Positions 24,563 through 33,156 of a DNA stretch of 64,000 nt are shown in pieces. The translations under genes and the position numbers were made by a program. Below the pieces are notes generated by a model. The model made no database searches and had not been told where the DNA came from. It worked only from the letters and a program-made list of their open reading frames with translations. Positions within the stretch are counted from its first letter, which is position 1. The number at the start of each line of letters is the position of its first letter. The stretch is from an uncultured Pelagibacteraceae bacterium (GTDB lineage Bacteria > Pseudomonadota > Alphaproteobacteria > Pelagibacterales > Pelagibacteraceae): the NCBI GenBank assembly GCA_902617895.1, contig CACMYJ010000004.1, positions 54,770 through 118,769 of the forward strand, written 5' to 3'.

Positions 24563-25728
24563 GATACTTTTTTAACTTCAGTATCTAGATCATCTTTAAA
24601 GTTAGGCATTACTTTTTCAGTGAATAGCTTAATACTTTTCATACAATCTTCATGTTTAACACCAGGAAAGTTAGACCAAACTTGAAGATTTTGAAGATTA
24701 AGCTCTGATTGAAGTTCTTTAATCTTATCTGTTACATATTCAGGAGTACCAAATAACATATTTCGCTTATGTAAAAACTCGTAATTAAGAAGATCTAATT
24801 TACCCTTTGTTTCTGGAAGCTCTTCACCAGGATCCATGTGATTACCAAGACCTCTCCAATGACAAACCCATTTCATATAATTTACCATATGTTGCCCAGC
24901 TTTCTCTTTGGCCTCTTCCATAGTATCAGCAACAAACATATCTCTAACGAGAGTAACGCCTTCACCTAAAGGAACATTTTTTTTAGTAACTTCCGATCTT
25001 TTATTTTTGTATGCTTCAAATCTTATTTTCAATGCTTTAACTGTAGGTATCCACATAATTACATTTATATTATTTTCTGCAGCCCACTCTATAGATCTTA
25101 TACCATCAACAACTTGATGTATTGGAGGGTGTGGATTTTGATAAGGCTTTGGAAGAACACTAATTTTTTTCATAGTGCTATCCTCCATATTCATAAATTC
25201 TTCACTTGGTGGGCTCATGTCATGCTGCCAAACATAGTTTGGTGATGGGTAAGTATAAAATTCTCCATCATGATTAAAAAATTTCTCTGACCATGCTTTT
25301 TTCAAAATTTCCAATGTTTCAGCAAATAATCTAAAATTTTTTGCTTGATCTTTTAGATCTGCTTCTTTATTTAAATTAATTGCTTCTCTTCCATAAACAC
25401 CTCTTGCAACACCAACTTCTACTCTTCCTTTTGAAAGTTGATCAAGTGTAGCAATATCTTCTGCTAATCTTATAGGATTATGAAAAGTTATTACATTTGC
25501 TGCTTGTCCTATTCTTATATTTTTTGTTCTTGCTGCAGCATCTGCTCCTAACATTAGGGGATTGGTACACGATTCCATTCCTTCATGGTTAAAATGGTGT
25601 TCAGTAAACCAAATTGAATTCCAACTGTTTTGATCACAATATTCGGTGATCTGTTTAGTTTCATCTAATAATTTATGATACGGTTTGTGTGTCCAATTTG
25701 TAGTATTACAAAAATAACCAAACTTCAT
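24559..25728 (-). CDS. LLM class (bacterial-luciferase-like) flavin oxidoreductase
   Basis: FMN- or F420-dependent enzyme of the luciferase-like monooxygenase class, 389 residues. N-terminal strand MKFGYFCNTTNW, WFTEHHFNHEGM (the EHH motif), RIGQAANVITFHNPIRLAEDIATLD and the flavin-contact GRVEVGVARGVYGREA are seen. The frame is open 14 codons further upstream, but the ATG at 25728 has a strong AAAGGAGG site 3-10 bases ahead and gives the normal family start, so it is chosen. It is the first gene of a six-gene operon with a ThDP enzyme, DUF1185, hydrolase, ALDH and exporter. Family members oxygenate sulfonates, EDTA-like amines, alkanes or aldehydes; substrate unknown. Confidence 0.9.
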   Translation of the reverse strand: MKFGYFCNTTNWTHKPYHKLLDETKQITEYCDQNSWNSIWFTEHHFNHEGMESCTNPLMLGADAAARTKNIRIGQAANVITFHNPIRLAEDIATLDQLSKGRVEVGVARGVYGREAINLNKEADLKDQAKNFRLFAETLEILKKAWSEKFFNHDGEFYTYPSPNYVWQHDMSPPSEEFMNMEDSTMKKISVLPKPYQNPHPPIHQVVDGIRSIEWAAENNINVIMWIPTVKALKIRFEAYKNKRSEVTKKNVPLGEGVTLVRDMFVADTMEEAKEKAGQHMVNYMKWVCHWRGLGNHMDPGEELPETKGKLDLLNYEFLHKRNMLFGTPEYVTDKIKELQSELNLQNLQVWSNFPGVKHEDCMKSIKLFTEKVMPNFKDDLDTEVKKVS

Positions 25729-25730
25729 TA

Positions 25731-25740
25731 AGCCTCCTTT
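25731..25740 (-). promoter_or_regulatory. Shine-Dalgarno that fixes the LLM start
   Basis: On the minus strand AAAGGAGGCT lies just before the ATG at 25728. It is one of the strongest sites in the window and rules out the upstream in-frame start at 25770. Confidence 0.75.
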
Positions 25741-25772
25741 AAAAATTAATTTAAAGACGACCGATCCCACTT

Positions 25773-25790
25773 TCGTATATGATTTTACGA
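25773..25790. promoter_or_regulatory. Candidate operator dyad upstream of the LLM operon
   Basis: TCGTA (25773-25777) and TACGA (25786-25790) form an inverted repeat with an 8-base spacer inside an unusually GC-containing 100-bp gap upstream of the LLM operon. The arrangement resembles a GntR- or TetR-type operator. No regulator gene is seen next to it. Weak evidence on its own. Confidence 0.3.
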
Positions 25791-25828
25791 CGAGTTATGT
25801 ATCGCTTTATGAAATAATATTATTATTC

Positions 25829-26800
25829 TTACCTTTGATATTCAATGAATTTTTTAAGGGATTTATTAAGAAATTTATCATATCTGATACCACTTTTTGC
25901 TAATTTCTTATTATTAAGAAATGAAAGATTCATTTTAAAGTCATATGAGGGTTCAAAAAAGAAAGGAACTGAAAGCCTTTTTTGCTTATTCCACAATACC
26001 CTGTGATTTGTTGCTTTAAACTTGCCTTTGCTTAAATATTCAAGCGCTCTTCCAGTATTTACAACTAAAGCATTTTTATCAAACGGAACATTGTGCCATT
26101 TTTTTGTTTTACGGTTTTGTACTTGTAAACCACCCTTTTTGTTTTGGTAAAGTACTGTGAAAATACCACTATCTACATGGGTTTCACATCCAAGAGCAAC
26201 TCCATCTTGCTTAGAAATTTCAACAGGCTTTGATTGATTAGGGTAATAATTAAAACGTAATGTGCTTAAAGTTTTTAATCTTGAAAATGCTTTTTTTGAT
26301 ATATCAGTATCCTTATTATAGATTTTAATAATACTTTTAAAAAGAATTTCACTTAAGTTAAATATATCTTCATAATAATCAGATAATTTAGAAATATTAT
26401 TTGTGGTAAATGACTGCTTAATATTTAAATATTCTATGTACTGATTTTTTATTCTTTTTGAATATTTCTTAGTTACTTTTAAATCCCCTAAGTCTAATCC
26501 TTCTTTACCATTTACGTAATTAGGAAAGTATCCTCTATAAACATTTTTATTTTTTTTATTCCATTTTTTTGGAGCTAATTTAAGTTTATTTTTTATATTT
26601 AATTTGAAAAAATTTTCCCCGACCTTGCAAATTTTATTTATATTTTTTAATTTTATACCATGACCTGTAATTTGAAAAAAACCAACATCTAAACAAGCTT
26701 TCTCAATTTCTTTAACTATTTTAAGTGTAGGTTTTGTATCAAAACTTTTTTCAAGAAGAGAAGAAATATTTATTGTTGGAATATAGTTTTTTTTTATCAT
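25829..26800 (-). CDS. Isopenicillin-N-synthase-family 2OG-Fe(II) oxygenase
   Basis: Fe(II)/2-oxoglutarate oxygenase with the IPNS/plant-hormone-oxygenase architecture: N-terminal DIOX_N domain (NISSLLEKSFDT... GFFQITGHGI, residues 10-65) and C-terminal 2OG-FeII_Oxy domain with HVDSGIFTVLYQ (iron His and Asp), GLQVQNRKTKKWHNVP, NTGRALEYLSKGKFKATNHRV (distal His) and RLSVPFFFEP. At 323 residues it is a normal length. Substrate cannot be inferred; members act on small amino-acid-like or secondary metabolites. It overlaps the EamA gene upstream by 4 bp (ATGA). Confidence 0.88.
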   Translation of the reverse strand: MIKKNYIPTINISSLLEKSFDTKPTLKIVKEIEKACLDVGFFQITGHGIKLKNINKICKVGENFFKLNIKNKLKLAPKKWNKKNKNVYRGYFPNYVNGKEGLDLGDLKVTKKYSKRIKNQYIEYLNIKQSFTTNNISKLSDYYEDIFNLSEILFKSIIKIYNKDTDISKKAFSRLKTLSTLRFNYYPNQSKPVEISKQDGVALGCETHVDSGIFTVLYQNKKGGLQVQNRKTKKWHNVPFDKNALVVNTGRALEYLSKGKFKATNHRVLWNKQKRLSVPFFFEPSYDFKMNLSFLNNKKLAKSGIRYDKFLNKSLKKFIEYQR

Positions 26801-27744
26801 CTATTAGGTGTATCAGATGCAATCATTTGGCCTCGAACTTTTTCTCTAAAATAAATATATACACCCGCACCAATAATTATTGCGGCTCCAAGAAAAGTTC
26901 TAGGTACTGGTATAGTTTCAAATAATATATAACCTGCTACCATTGCAAAAACTATATATGAATATTCAAACAGAGACACCACAGACGGGGAAGCAATACT
27001 ATATGCTGTAAAAACACAAAAAAAAGATATTGATGCAACTATACCCATTACAAAAACGTAAGGCCAAGAAACAGATGGATTTACAAACCATTCTCTAAAA
27101 ATAAACTGCATTGTAGGATCAGAAAAATTATTAAACTTACCATCACCACTTATTAAAAATATTATAACACTCGCAATTACTGCAAAAATATAAAGTAAAG
27201 TTAACTGAGTATAAATATTATCTTTTTCAGATGTATATTTTGTAATTGTCATAGAACATGCATAACAAAGTGAGCATGCAACTGGTGCCAATTTAAAAAA
27301 GTTAAAGTCCTCTAAAGTTGGATTTAGCACAACTAAAACGCCAATAAATCCTACGGTTATTGCACTCCATCTTCTAATTCCAATTTGTTCTTTTAAAAAT
27401 ACTTTAGCAAATATTGACATGAAAAAAGGACATGAAAAGAATAATGCGCTGACCATAGCTAAAGACATAAATGTAAGTGAAATGTAAAAGAAACTAAAAC
27501 CAAAGAAAAAACAAATTACTCTTAATAAAGTTAAAAAAGGATAATGTGTCTTTAGTGTAAATTTTTTCTTTGTTATTAAGAATATAGATATAAGAACTGT
27601 AGCTTGAACAATAGTTCTACCAAGATATAACTCAAACAAAGCAATTTCTTCAAATATATATTTTATAAGAGAGTCTTGAATTGAAAAAAAAGCCATCCCT
27701 ATCATAATAAATAGGATGCCTTTAGTATTATTATTTGCTTCCAT
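26797..27744 (-). CDS. EamA/DMT family transporter
   Basis: Ten-segment transporter of 315 residues with both EamA halves: GMAFFSIQDSLIKYIFEEIA at the start, FLKEQIGIRRWSAITVGFIGV ending the first half, and GIVASISFFCVFTAYSIASPSVVSLFEYS in the second half. Likely an exporter for a small metabolite. Sits 3 bp downstream of the GMC oxidoreductase gene and overlaps the IPNS-like oxygenase by 4 bp, so it belongs to a GMC-transporter-oxygenase operon. Confidence 0.88.
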   Translation of the reverse strand: MEANNNTKGILFIMIGMAFFSIQDSLIKYIFEEIALFELYLGRTIVQATVLISIFLITKKKFTLKTHYPFLTLLRVICFFFGFSFFYISLTFMSLAMVSALFFSCPFFMSIFAKVFLKEQIGIRRWSAITVGFIGVLVVLNPTLEDFNFFKLAPVACSLCYACSMTITKYTSEKDNIYTQLTLLYIFAVIASVIIFLISGDGKFNNFSDPTMQFIFREWFVNPSVSWPYVFVMGIVASISFFCVFTAYSIASPSVVSLFEYSYIVFAMVAGYILFETIPVPRTFLGAAIIIGAGVYIYFREKVRGQMIASDTPNR

Positions 27745-27747
27745 ATG

Positions 27748-29328
27748 TTAATTCAAAATAAAATCAGCAGCTCTCTCACCTATCATTAATGTTGGTGCAT
27801 TTAGATTTCCACTTGTAATTTCTGGCATCACAGATGCATCGGCTACCCTTATATTCTGAAGACCATGAATTTTTAATTTTTCATCTACCACTGCCATATC
27901 ATCTATACCCATCTTTAAAGTACATGATGGGTGATATGCTGTTTCTGCTTTTGATCTTACATATTCTTCAATTTCTTCATCTGAATTTGCATTATCACCT
28001 GGCCCAATTTCTTTACCAGCAAAAGGTTTCATAGAGTTTTGACATAAAATTTTTCTTGCTACTCGAACACATTTTATTGTTTCTTTAAGATCATAATCAT
28101 CCTTTAAATAATTAAATTGTATTTTTGGATAATCGTAAGGGTTTGAACTTTTCAAAGTAATTTCCCCTCTACTTTTAGGTTGGTTTAAACTTGCATGTAA
28201 TTGGTATCCGTGTCTATCAGGATCTACTAAACCATGGTCTATTACAAATGCTGGGAAAAAATGAAATTGTATATTTGGATATTTTTTATCTGGAGATGAT
28301 TTACAGAATCCACCAGCTTCTAAAAACGAGGTAGAGCAGGGACCACTTTTGTTTAAGAACCACTGGATACCCACCTTTACCATATTAAATTTATTTACAT
28401 ATGAATATAATGTATCTGGAGTTTTACATTCTTGTTGAATATAGGTTTCTAAATGATCTTGTAAATTTTTTCCAACTCCTTTTGAATCATGAATAACCTC
28501 AATTCCTTTTTCTTTAAGATGATTGCTTGGACCAATACCTGATAACATTAATAATTGTGGAGAATTAATTGATCCACCACTTAAAATAATTTCTTTATTT
28601 GCGTAAATAGTCTTCGTTTCATTTTTTATTTTAACTTTAATTCCAATAGCTTTTTTGCCATCAAAAATAATCTTTTCTACAAATGACTCAGTAAATACTT
28701 TTAAATTTTCCCTGCTTTTAGCTGGTTTTAAATAGTATTTTGAAGCACTTGCTCTCTGTCCTTTATGAATAGTAACATCGTACATTCCAAAGCCTTCTTG
28801 GTCTTCTCCATTCATATCACTATTTATTTTATGTCCTGCCTCTTTAGCCGAGTCCAAAAAAGCTTTAAAAAGGGGATTTTTGTTATTTGATTGATTTACA
28901 GGCAATATACCTTTTCCACCTCTGTAATTATTTTCTCCACCTGACCATGTCTCAATTTTTTTAAAAAAAGGTAGAACATTTTCGTAAGACCAATTTTTTA
29001 AACCAAATGAAGCCCATCTCTCATAATCATTTTTATTTCCTCTGACATAAACCATCCCATTATGCGCGGAACAACCACCAATCATCTTTCCCCTAGGACA
29101 AAATAATTTTCTATTGTTTAAGTGTGGCTCCGGTTCAGAATAATATTTATAATTATATTTTGGGTCATGCATTGCATAAAGTATTGCAAGGGGCATGTTT
29201 ACTTTCCATATATCACTATCTTTACCAGCTTCAAAAATTGCAACCTTATTTTTACTTTGTTCAGTTAGTCTATTAGCGAGAACGCATCCTGCTGTACCTG
29301 CTCCAATTATTAAATAATCAAATTTCAA
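27748..29328 (-). CDS. GMC family FAD-dependent oxidoreductase (choline dehydrogenase-like)
   Basis: Membrane-associated or soluble flavoprotein that oxidises an alcohol, 526 residues. FAD site YLIIGAGTAGCVLANRL at the very N terminus, GMC signature 1 as RGKMIGGCSAHNGMVYVRG (about 79-97), signature 2 as GSINSPQLLMLSGIGP, and the C-terminal catalytic pair in AYHPSCTLKMG (His) and SGNLNAPTLM (Asn). The start is TTG at 29328; the FAD motif begins at once, so no later start is possible. Members include choline dehydrogenase and various alcohol dehydrogenases. The quaternary-amine genes nearby make choline attractive, but sequence alone does not prove it. Confidence 0.9.
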   Translation of the reverse strand: MKFDYLIIGAGTAGCVLANRLTEQSKNKVAIFEAGKDSDIWKVNMPLAILYAMHDPKYNYKYYSEPEPHLNNRKLFCPRGKMIGGCSAHNGMVYVRGNKNDYERWASFGLKNWSYENVLPFFKKIETWSGGENNYRGGKGILPVNQSNNKNPLFKAFLDSAKEAGHKINSDMNGEDQEGFGMYDVTIHKGQRASASKYYLKPAKSRENLKVFTESFVEKIIFDGKKAIGIKVKIKNETKTIYANKEIILSGGSINSPQLLMLSGIGPSNHLKEKGIEVIHDSKGVGKNLQDHLETYIQQECKTPDTLYSYVNKFNMVKVGIQWFLNKSGPCSTSFLEAGGFCKSSPDKKYPNIQFHFFPAFVIDHGLVDPDRHGYQLHASLNQPKSRGEITLKSSNPYDYPKIQFNYLKDDYDLKETIKCVRVARKILCQNSMKPFAGKEIGPGDNANSDEEIEEYVRSKAETAYHPSCTLKMGIDDMAVVDEKLKIHGLQNIRVADASVMPEITSGNLNAPTLMIGERAADFILN

Positions 29329-29333
29329 GGTAT

Positions 29334-30167
29334 TTATTGTGGGTGGTCACCTTCAATAGCAATTCTATCCATTACTCTTTCATATCCTAATCCTCTACCT
29401 GGATAAAAATCTGCAATTGCAAAGTGAATAACACTTCTATTATCCCATATACAGACTGTATTTTCAGTCCAGCTAAATCTACAGGTTAATTCAAGTCGTG
29501 CTTGGTGTTCAAATATTTTTTTTAAAATTTCATCACTTTCTTCCTGTTCAAGTCCAATTATTTTTTTTGTGTATGTCCAATTGACAAATAGAATTTTTTT
29601 TCCAGTCTCAGGATGTGTTCTTACTATTGGATGTTCATTAGAATATTCACCAAAATTTCTTTTTTCATTTCCCTCCATTTTTTTATATTTTTCAATAAAA
29701 AATTCTGCCCCAAGAGAACTATGGATTGCTTTTTTATCTTTTATCTTTTCTTTTATATCTTCATCTAATGTTTCCCATGCAAGCTCCATGTTTGCAAAGC
29801 ATGTATCACCACCAACAGGAGGAATTTTAATTGATTTTAATATTACTGCTTTCGTTGGTTTTTCATTGTAACTAACATCACTATGCCAATTCTCACCCCA
29901 TTGGTTTTTTTCATCTTCTGCTTTAATTATTCTTACTATTTCGGGATGTTTACTTAATCCTTTTACATATGCATGTGTTTCTAATGGTCCAAATTTTTCA
30001 GCTAAGGCTATATGTTGTTCAGCATTAATTTTTTGGTCTCTAAAGAAAATAACTTTGTGTTCTAATAATAAATTATTAATTTCCTTGATGTTTTGATCAG
30101 ATGTATCTTTAAGATCTATCCCTGTTATTTCTGCACCTAGTGCTCCTGACAAAAGTTTTATTTCCAT
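29334..30167 (-). CDS. TauD/TfdA family 2OG-Fe(II) dioxygenase
   Basis: Taurine-dioxygenase-like enzyme, 277 residues. N-terminal LSGALGAEITGIDL (5-18), LLEHKVIFFRDQ, iron site WGENWHSDVSY (His and Asp), GGDTCFANMELAWE, NWTYTKKIIGL and the distal histidine/arginine block WDNRSVIHFAIADFYPGRG are all visible. Family substrates include taurine, other sulfonates, chlorophenoxyacids and alkyl amines. It lies between the thioesterase and GMC genes in one minus-strand run with gaps of 3-5 bp. Substrate unknown. Confidence 0.9.
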   Translation of the reverse strand: MEIKLLSGALGAEITGIDLKDTSDQNIKEINNLLLEHKVIFFRDQKINAEQHIALAEKFGPLETHAYVKGLSKHPEIVRIIKAEDEKNQWGENWHSDVSYNEKPTKAVILKSIKIPPVGGDTCFANMELAWETLDEDIKEKIKDKKAIHSSLGAEFFIEKYKKMEGNEKRNFGEYSNEHPIVRTHPETGKKILFVNWTYTKKIIGLEQEESDEILKKIFEHQARLELTCRFSWTENTVCIWDNRSVIHFAIADFYPGRGLGYERVMDRIAIEGDHPQ

Positions 30168-30170
30168 AAC

Positions 30171-30638
30171 TTATTTTTTTAGCTTACCAGAAAACACTAA
30201 ATTTTCTGAGTTAAAAGAAACCTTATTTTTATTTATAAAGTCATCCATTATTTGGATTTTATCTTGTTCAAATTCTGTGACCTTTCTTTTATCCAGATCT
30301 ATATAAAGCGAGAGGCTTTCAATAGTTGCAGCAAGTTTTTTTGACTTCTTTTCATACATTTCGCATTTTAAATGTAATCTTTTTTTATCATGATCAAAGA
30401 AGGTGCAGTAAACATCTACTTCATCATTTTCTTTCACTTCATTGTCATAGGTAGTTCTCGTATCTACAACCATAGTACTTCTTTTATTAATTTGTGCATT
30501 TGAACCACCCATATGAAACTTATTAAGCATTGTTTCCCATGCTTGATCAAAAATTAGAACATAGTATGCCATATTCATATGTTCATTATAGTCTGTCCAT
30601 TCCTTAATAACTTTTCTAGTGGCAAGATGAAATGTCAT
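30171..30638 (-). CDS. cdhB: Hotdog thioesterase, probable betainyl-CoA thioesterase
   Basis: Hotdog-fold acyl-CoA thioesterase, 155 residues. The N-terminal VIKEWTDYNEHMNMAYYVL (residues 10-28) with FDQAWETML is the diagnostic block of the thioesterase found with, or fused to, carnitine 3-dehydrogenase, where it hydrolyses glycine betainyl-CoA to betaine and CoA. HDKKRLHLKCEMYEKKSKKLAATIESL fits the same family. The dehydrogenase and cleavage enzyme of that pathway are 2-4 kb away at 33156 and 32269 on the other strand. Assignment to betainyl-CoA is by family recall and context; a general acyl-CoA thioesterase remains possible. Confidence 0.75.
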   Translation of the reverse strand: MTFHLATRKVIKEWTDYNEHMNMAYYVLIFDQAWETMLNKFHMGGSNAQINKRSTMVVDTRTTYDNEVKENDEVDVYCTFFDHDKKRLHLKCEMYEKKSKKLAATIESLSLYIDLDKRKVTEFEQDKIQIMDDFINKNKVSFNSENLVFSGKLKK

Positions 30639-30646
30639 AATTTAAT

Positions 30647-31507
30647 TTAAACTTTATTTATTTTATCTGCTATCAATATTTTCCTTTTCATTTCTCGAAG
30701 GACAGGTTTTTCTATAAGTTTACCGTCTATGACTACTAGACCTGTATTTGAATTATTAAATTCTTCTAAAATTTTTTTAGCCTTGATAATTTCATCTTGA
30801 GGTGGTGTAAATACTTCATTTAAAATTTTAATTTGTTTTGGATGAATGGAACCTTTTCCAGTAAAGCCTAAGTTTCTTACTTGTTCAGCCTCTTTCCTCA
30901 TTCCTTCCATATTCTCTAAGTCTAAATAAGGTACATCAATTACATCTACACCAACACTTGCACCTGCATGAACTAATTTAGATCTCGCATGGACAAGATT
31001 TTCCCATTTATTTTCAACTCTAAGTTCAGCTGCCATATCAACTCCACCAAAATATAAAGCAACTATTCTTTTACTGGCATGAGCAATATTATAAATATTT
31101 TCTAAAGCCTCATTTGTTTCCATTATCACATGAAGATCCGTATCTAAATTACAGTCTGTTAAAAGATCATCTATAAACGTTATTTCATCTGGAGTTTTAA
31201 CCTTTGGTAACATGATAGCCTTTAGATTTATTTTGCTAGATATGAAAGCTTCTAAATCTAAAAGACCAAACTTTGTTCTTTGATTATTAAATCTGACAAC
31301 TAACTCTACATCATTTTTTACTTCGAGAGTCTTTAGAGCCTCTATAGTATTTTTTCTAGCTTCTGCTTTATCATTGATTGCTATCCCATCCTCTAATTCA
31401 ATACAAACCATGTCTGCACCTGATGCAATTGCTTTAGGAAACATTTCTGGATGAAGTCCAGGTGTAAAAATAAAACTTCGTCTTACTTTTAATTTGTTCA
31501 AGTCCAT
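30647..31507 (-). CDS. HpcH/HpaI aldolase / CitE-like lyase
   Basis: TIM-barrel lyase of the CitE/malyl-CoA lyase family, 286 residues. The N-terminal RRSFIFTPGLHPEMFPKAIA (9-28), VCIELEDGIAINDKAEAR, LPKVKTPDEI, the metal region ALYFGGVDMAAEL and GKGSIHPKQI are seen. Family reactions cleave or form beta-hydroxyacyl-CoA or related esters with acetyl-CoA, glyoxylate or oxaloacetate. It sits between the thioesterase and the class II aldolase gene, all in the same direction with 0-8 bp gaps. The combination with acyl-CoA genes suggests CoA-ester chemistry. Confidence 0.88.
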   Translation of the reverse strand: MDLNKLKVRRSFIFTPGLHPEMFPKAIASGADMVCIELEDGIAINDKAEARKNTIEALKTLEVKNDVELVVRFNNQRTKFGLLDLEAFISSKINLKAIMLPKVKTPDEITFIDDLLTDCNLDTDLHVIMETNEALENIYNIAHASKRIVALYFGGVDMAAELRVENKWENLVHARSKLVHAGASVGVDVIDVPYLDLENMEGMRKEAEQVRNLGFTGKGSIHPKQIKILNEVFTPPQDEIIKAKKILEEFNNSNTGLVVIDGKLIEKPVLREMKRKILIADKINKV

Positions 31508-32239
31508 TTAATTTTTGTAATCAGGTTCTTCTTTATCTAAAATTAATCTTATTTGAGATAGGAATAGATTTGCAAAATCAGTTGGAAAGTTTGCATGTTC
31601 TTCTGCTGTTTTCTCTGCAACTTCATGGCTGACCACATTAAGTTTTTGGTTTGTTGAAAGAGCTGTAAGATATGTTTCCGCCGCTCTTTCAAAATAATAA
31701 AGGGAATTAAAACCTTCAGCTACAGTTTCTCCTGTTGTTAAAATTCCATGATTTGCGAGTAACATGTGCTGTTTGTTTCCAAGAGAATTCGCCATTTTAA
31801 TGGATTCGTCCTCAAGTCCTAAACCTCCAAATTCATTGTATGTAGATACTCTATTATAAAACATCATCGTATTTTGATCGATTGGTTTCAAGACTGGGTC
31901 TTTTAGCGTAGAAAGAGCAGTTGCATATTTAGAATGAACATGAAAAATACACCTTGCGTGTGGAGCTTTTTCATGAATTGCGCCATGGATATACAAAGCT
32001 GTCGGATCAATAACGTCTGGCTTATTCTTTAACTCATCTTTATTTTCTTTAGTAACTAAGATCAAATCACTAGCCTTCATTCTACTAAAATGAATACCTG
32101 CTTTATTGCAGTAAAAATCAGATGTACCAGGTATGCATGCACTAAAATGGTTTGCAACTCCCTCATGCATATTAAGTCTAGCCGTCCATCTAAAAGTTGC
32201 AGCTAAATCCTTCTGTAATTCTGATATTTCCATTTGCAT
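31508..32239 (-). CDS. Class II aldolase/adducin family protein
   Basis: Zinc-dependent aldolase or decarboxylase of the fuculose-aldolase fold, 243 residues. The N-terminal domain has MHEGVANHFSACIPG; the zinc histidines are in IFHVHSKYATALS (HxH) and LANHGILTTGETVAEGF. Family members cleave or decarboxylate sugar-phosphate or hydroxyacid substrates. ATG codons at 32239 and 32233 are both possible starts; the first is used. It is divergent from the BKACE gene across only 29 bp. Confidence 0.87.
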   Translation of the reverse strand: MQMEISELQKDLAATFRWTARLNMHEGVANHFSACIPGTSDFYCNKAGIHFSRMKASDLILVTKENKDELKNKPDVIDPTALYIHGAIHEKAPHARCIFHVHSKYATALSTLKDPVLKPIDQNTMMFYNRVSTYNEFGGLGLEDESIKMANSLGNKQHMLLANHGILTTGETVAEGFNSLYYFERAAETYLTALSTNQKLNVVSHEVAEKTAEEHANFPTDFANLFLSQIRLILDKEEPDYKN

Positions 32240-32268
32240 GATTTTAAAATATAGTTGAAAAATAATTT

Positions 32269-33156
32269 ATGAACAACAACGTTTTTGTATCATGTGCTGT
32301 AACAGGGTCAGGCGATACTGCAAGCAAACACCCTGACTTACCAAAAACTCCAGAACAAATAGCTAAATCAGCAATAGAGGCAGCAAAAGCTGGAGCAGCA
32401 ATTGCACATATTCATGTTAGAGAAGAAGATGGAACACCAAGTAGAAGGTTGGAATTATATAAAGAAGTAGTTGATAGAATTAGATCAAGTGAAACCGATG
32501 TAATTTTAAACTTAACTACTGGGATGGGTGGAGATTTGGACATAGGACAAGGAAAAAACCCACTAGAATTTGGTCCAATGACTGATATGGCAAATGTAAT
32601 GGAAAGAATAGCTAATGCAGAACAATTTTTACCAGAAATTTGTACATTAGATGCTGGAACATTAAACTTTGGTGATGGTTCAGTCATTACAGTTAATACT
32701 CCTAATGATTTAAGAAAAGCTGCAAAAAAATTACAGGAAATTAAAGTTAAACCAGAGATAGAGGCATTTGATTTAGGAAATATGTGGTTTGGCTCTCAAT
32801 TATATAAAGAAGGTTTGTTAGATGATCCTCCAATGTTTCAAATGTGTTTAGGTATTCCTTGGGGAGCTCCAGCTACTCCGTTAGCAATGCAAGCAATGAA
32901 AGATATAATGCCAGAGCAAGGAGTGTGGTCAGGCTTTGCAATATCAAAAAATGAAATGCCTTTTGTAGCACAAACAGTTGTTATGGGTGGAAACCCAAGA
33001 GTTGGTTTAGAAGATAATTTGTATGTATCAAAAGGTAAACTTGCAACCAATGCTCAGTTAGTTGAAAAAGCGATCAGAATTGTAACAGATCTTGGTGCAT
33101 CAATAATGACTGCAGAAGAAACAAGGAAAAAATTAAAGCTTGTTAAACACAAGTAA
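32269..33156 (+). CDS. cdhC: BKACE (DUF849) beta-keto acid cleavage enzyme, probable 3-dehydrocarnitine cleavage enzyme
   Basis: Zinc enzyme that condenses a beta-keto acid with acetyl-CoA to give acetoacetate and a new acyl-CoA. At 295 residues it is full length. Visible are VSCAVTGSGDTASKHPDLP (N terminus), the zinc motif AHIHVREEDGTPS (two histidines, about residues 46 and 48), NLTTGMGGDL, ICTLDAGTLNFGD and the C-terminal glutamate region KNEMPFVAQTVVMGGNPRVGLEDNL. In carnitine degraders the orthologue acts on 3-dehydrocarnitine. The next gene is a carnitine-dehydrogenase-like enzyme overlapping by 1 bp, which supports that substrate. Other BKACE substrates such as 3-keto-5-aminohexanoate cannot be excluded. 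Confidence 0.85.
   Translation: MNNNVFVSCAVTGSGDTASKHPDLPKTPEQIAKSAIEAAKAGAAIAHIHVREEDGTPSRRLELYKEVVDRIRSSETDVILNLTTGMGGDLDIGQGKNPLEFGPMTDMANVMERIANAEQFLPEICTLDAGTLNFGDGSVITVNTPNDLRKAAKKLQEIKVKPEIEAFDLGNMWFGSQLYKEGLLDDPPMFQMCLGIPWGAPATPLAMQAMKDIMPEQGVWSGFAISKNEMPFVAQTVVMGGNPRVGLEDNLYVSKGKLATNAQLVEKAIRIVTDLGASIMTAEETRKKLKLVKHK

Noticed and set aside
25729..25770. Fourteen-codon extension of the LLM oxidoreductase at 24559
   Set aside because: The strong AAAGGAGG site and family N terminus point to the ATG at 25728; the extension would include the ribosome-binding site.
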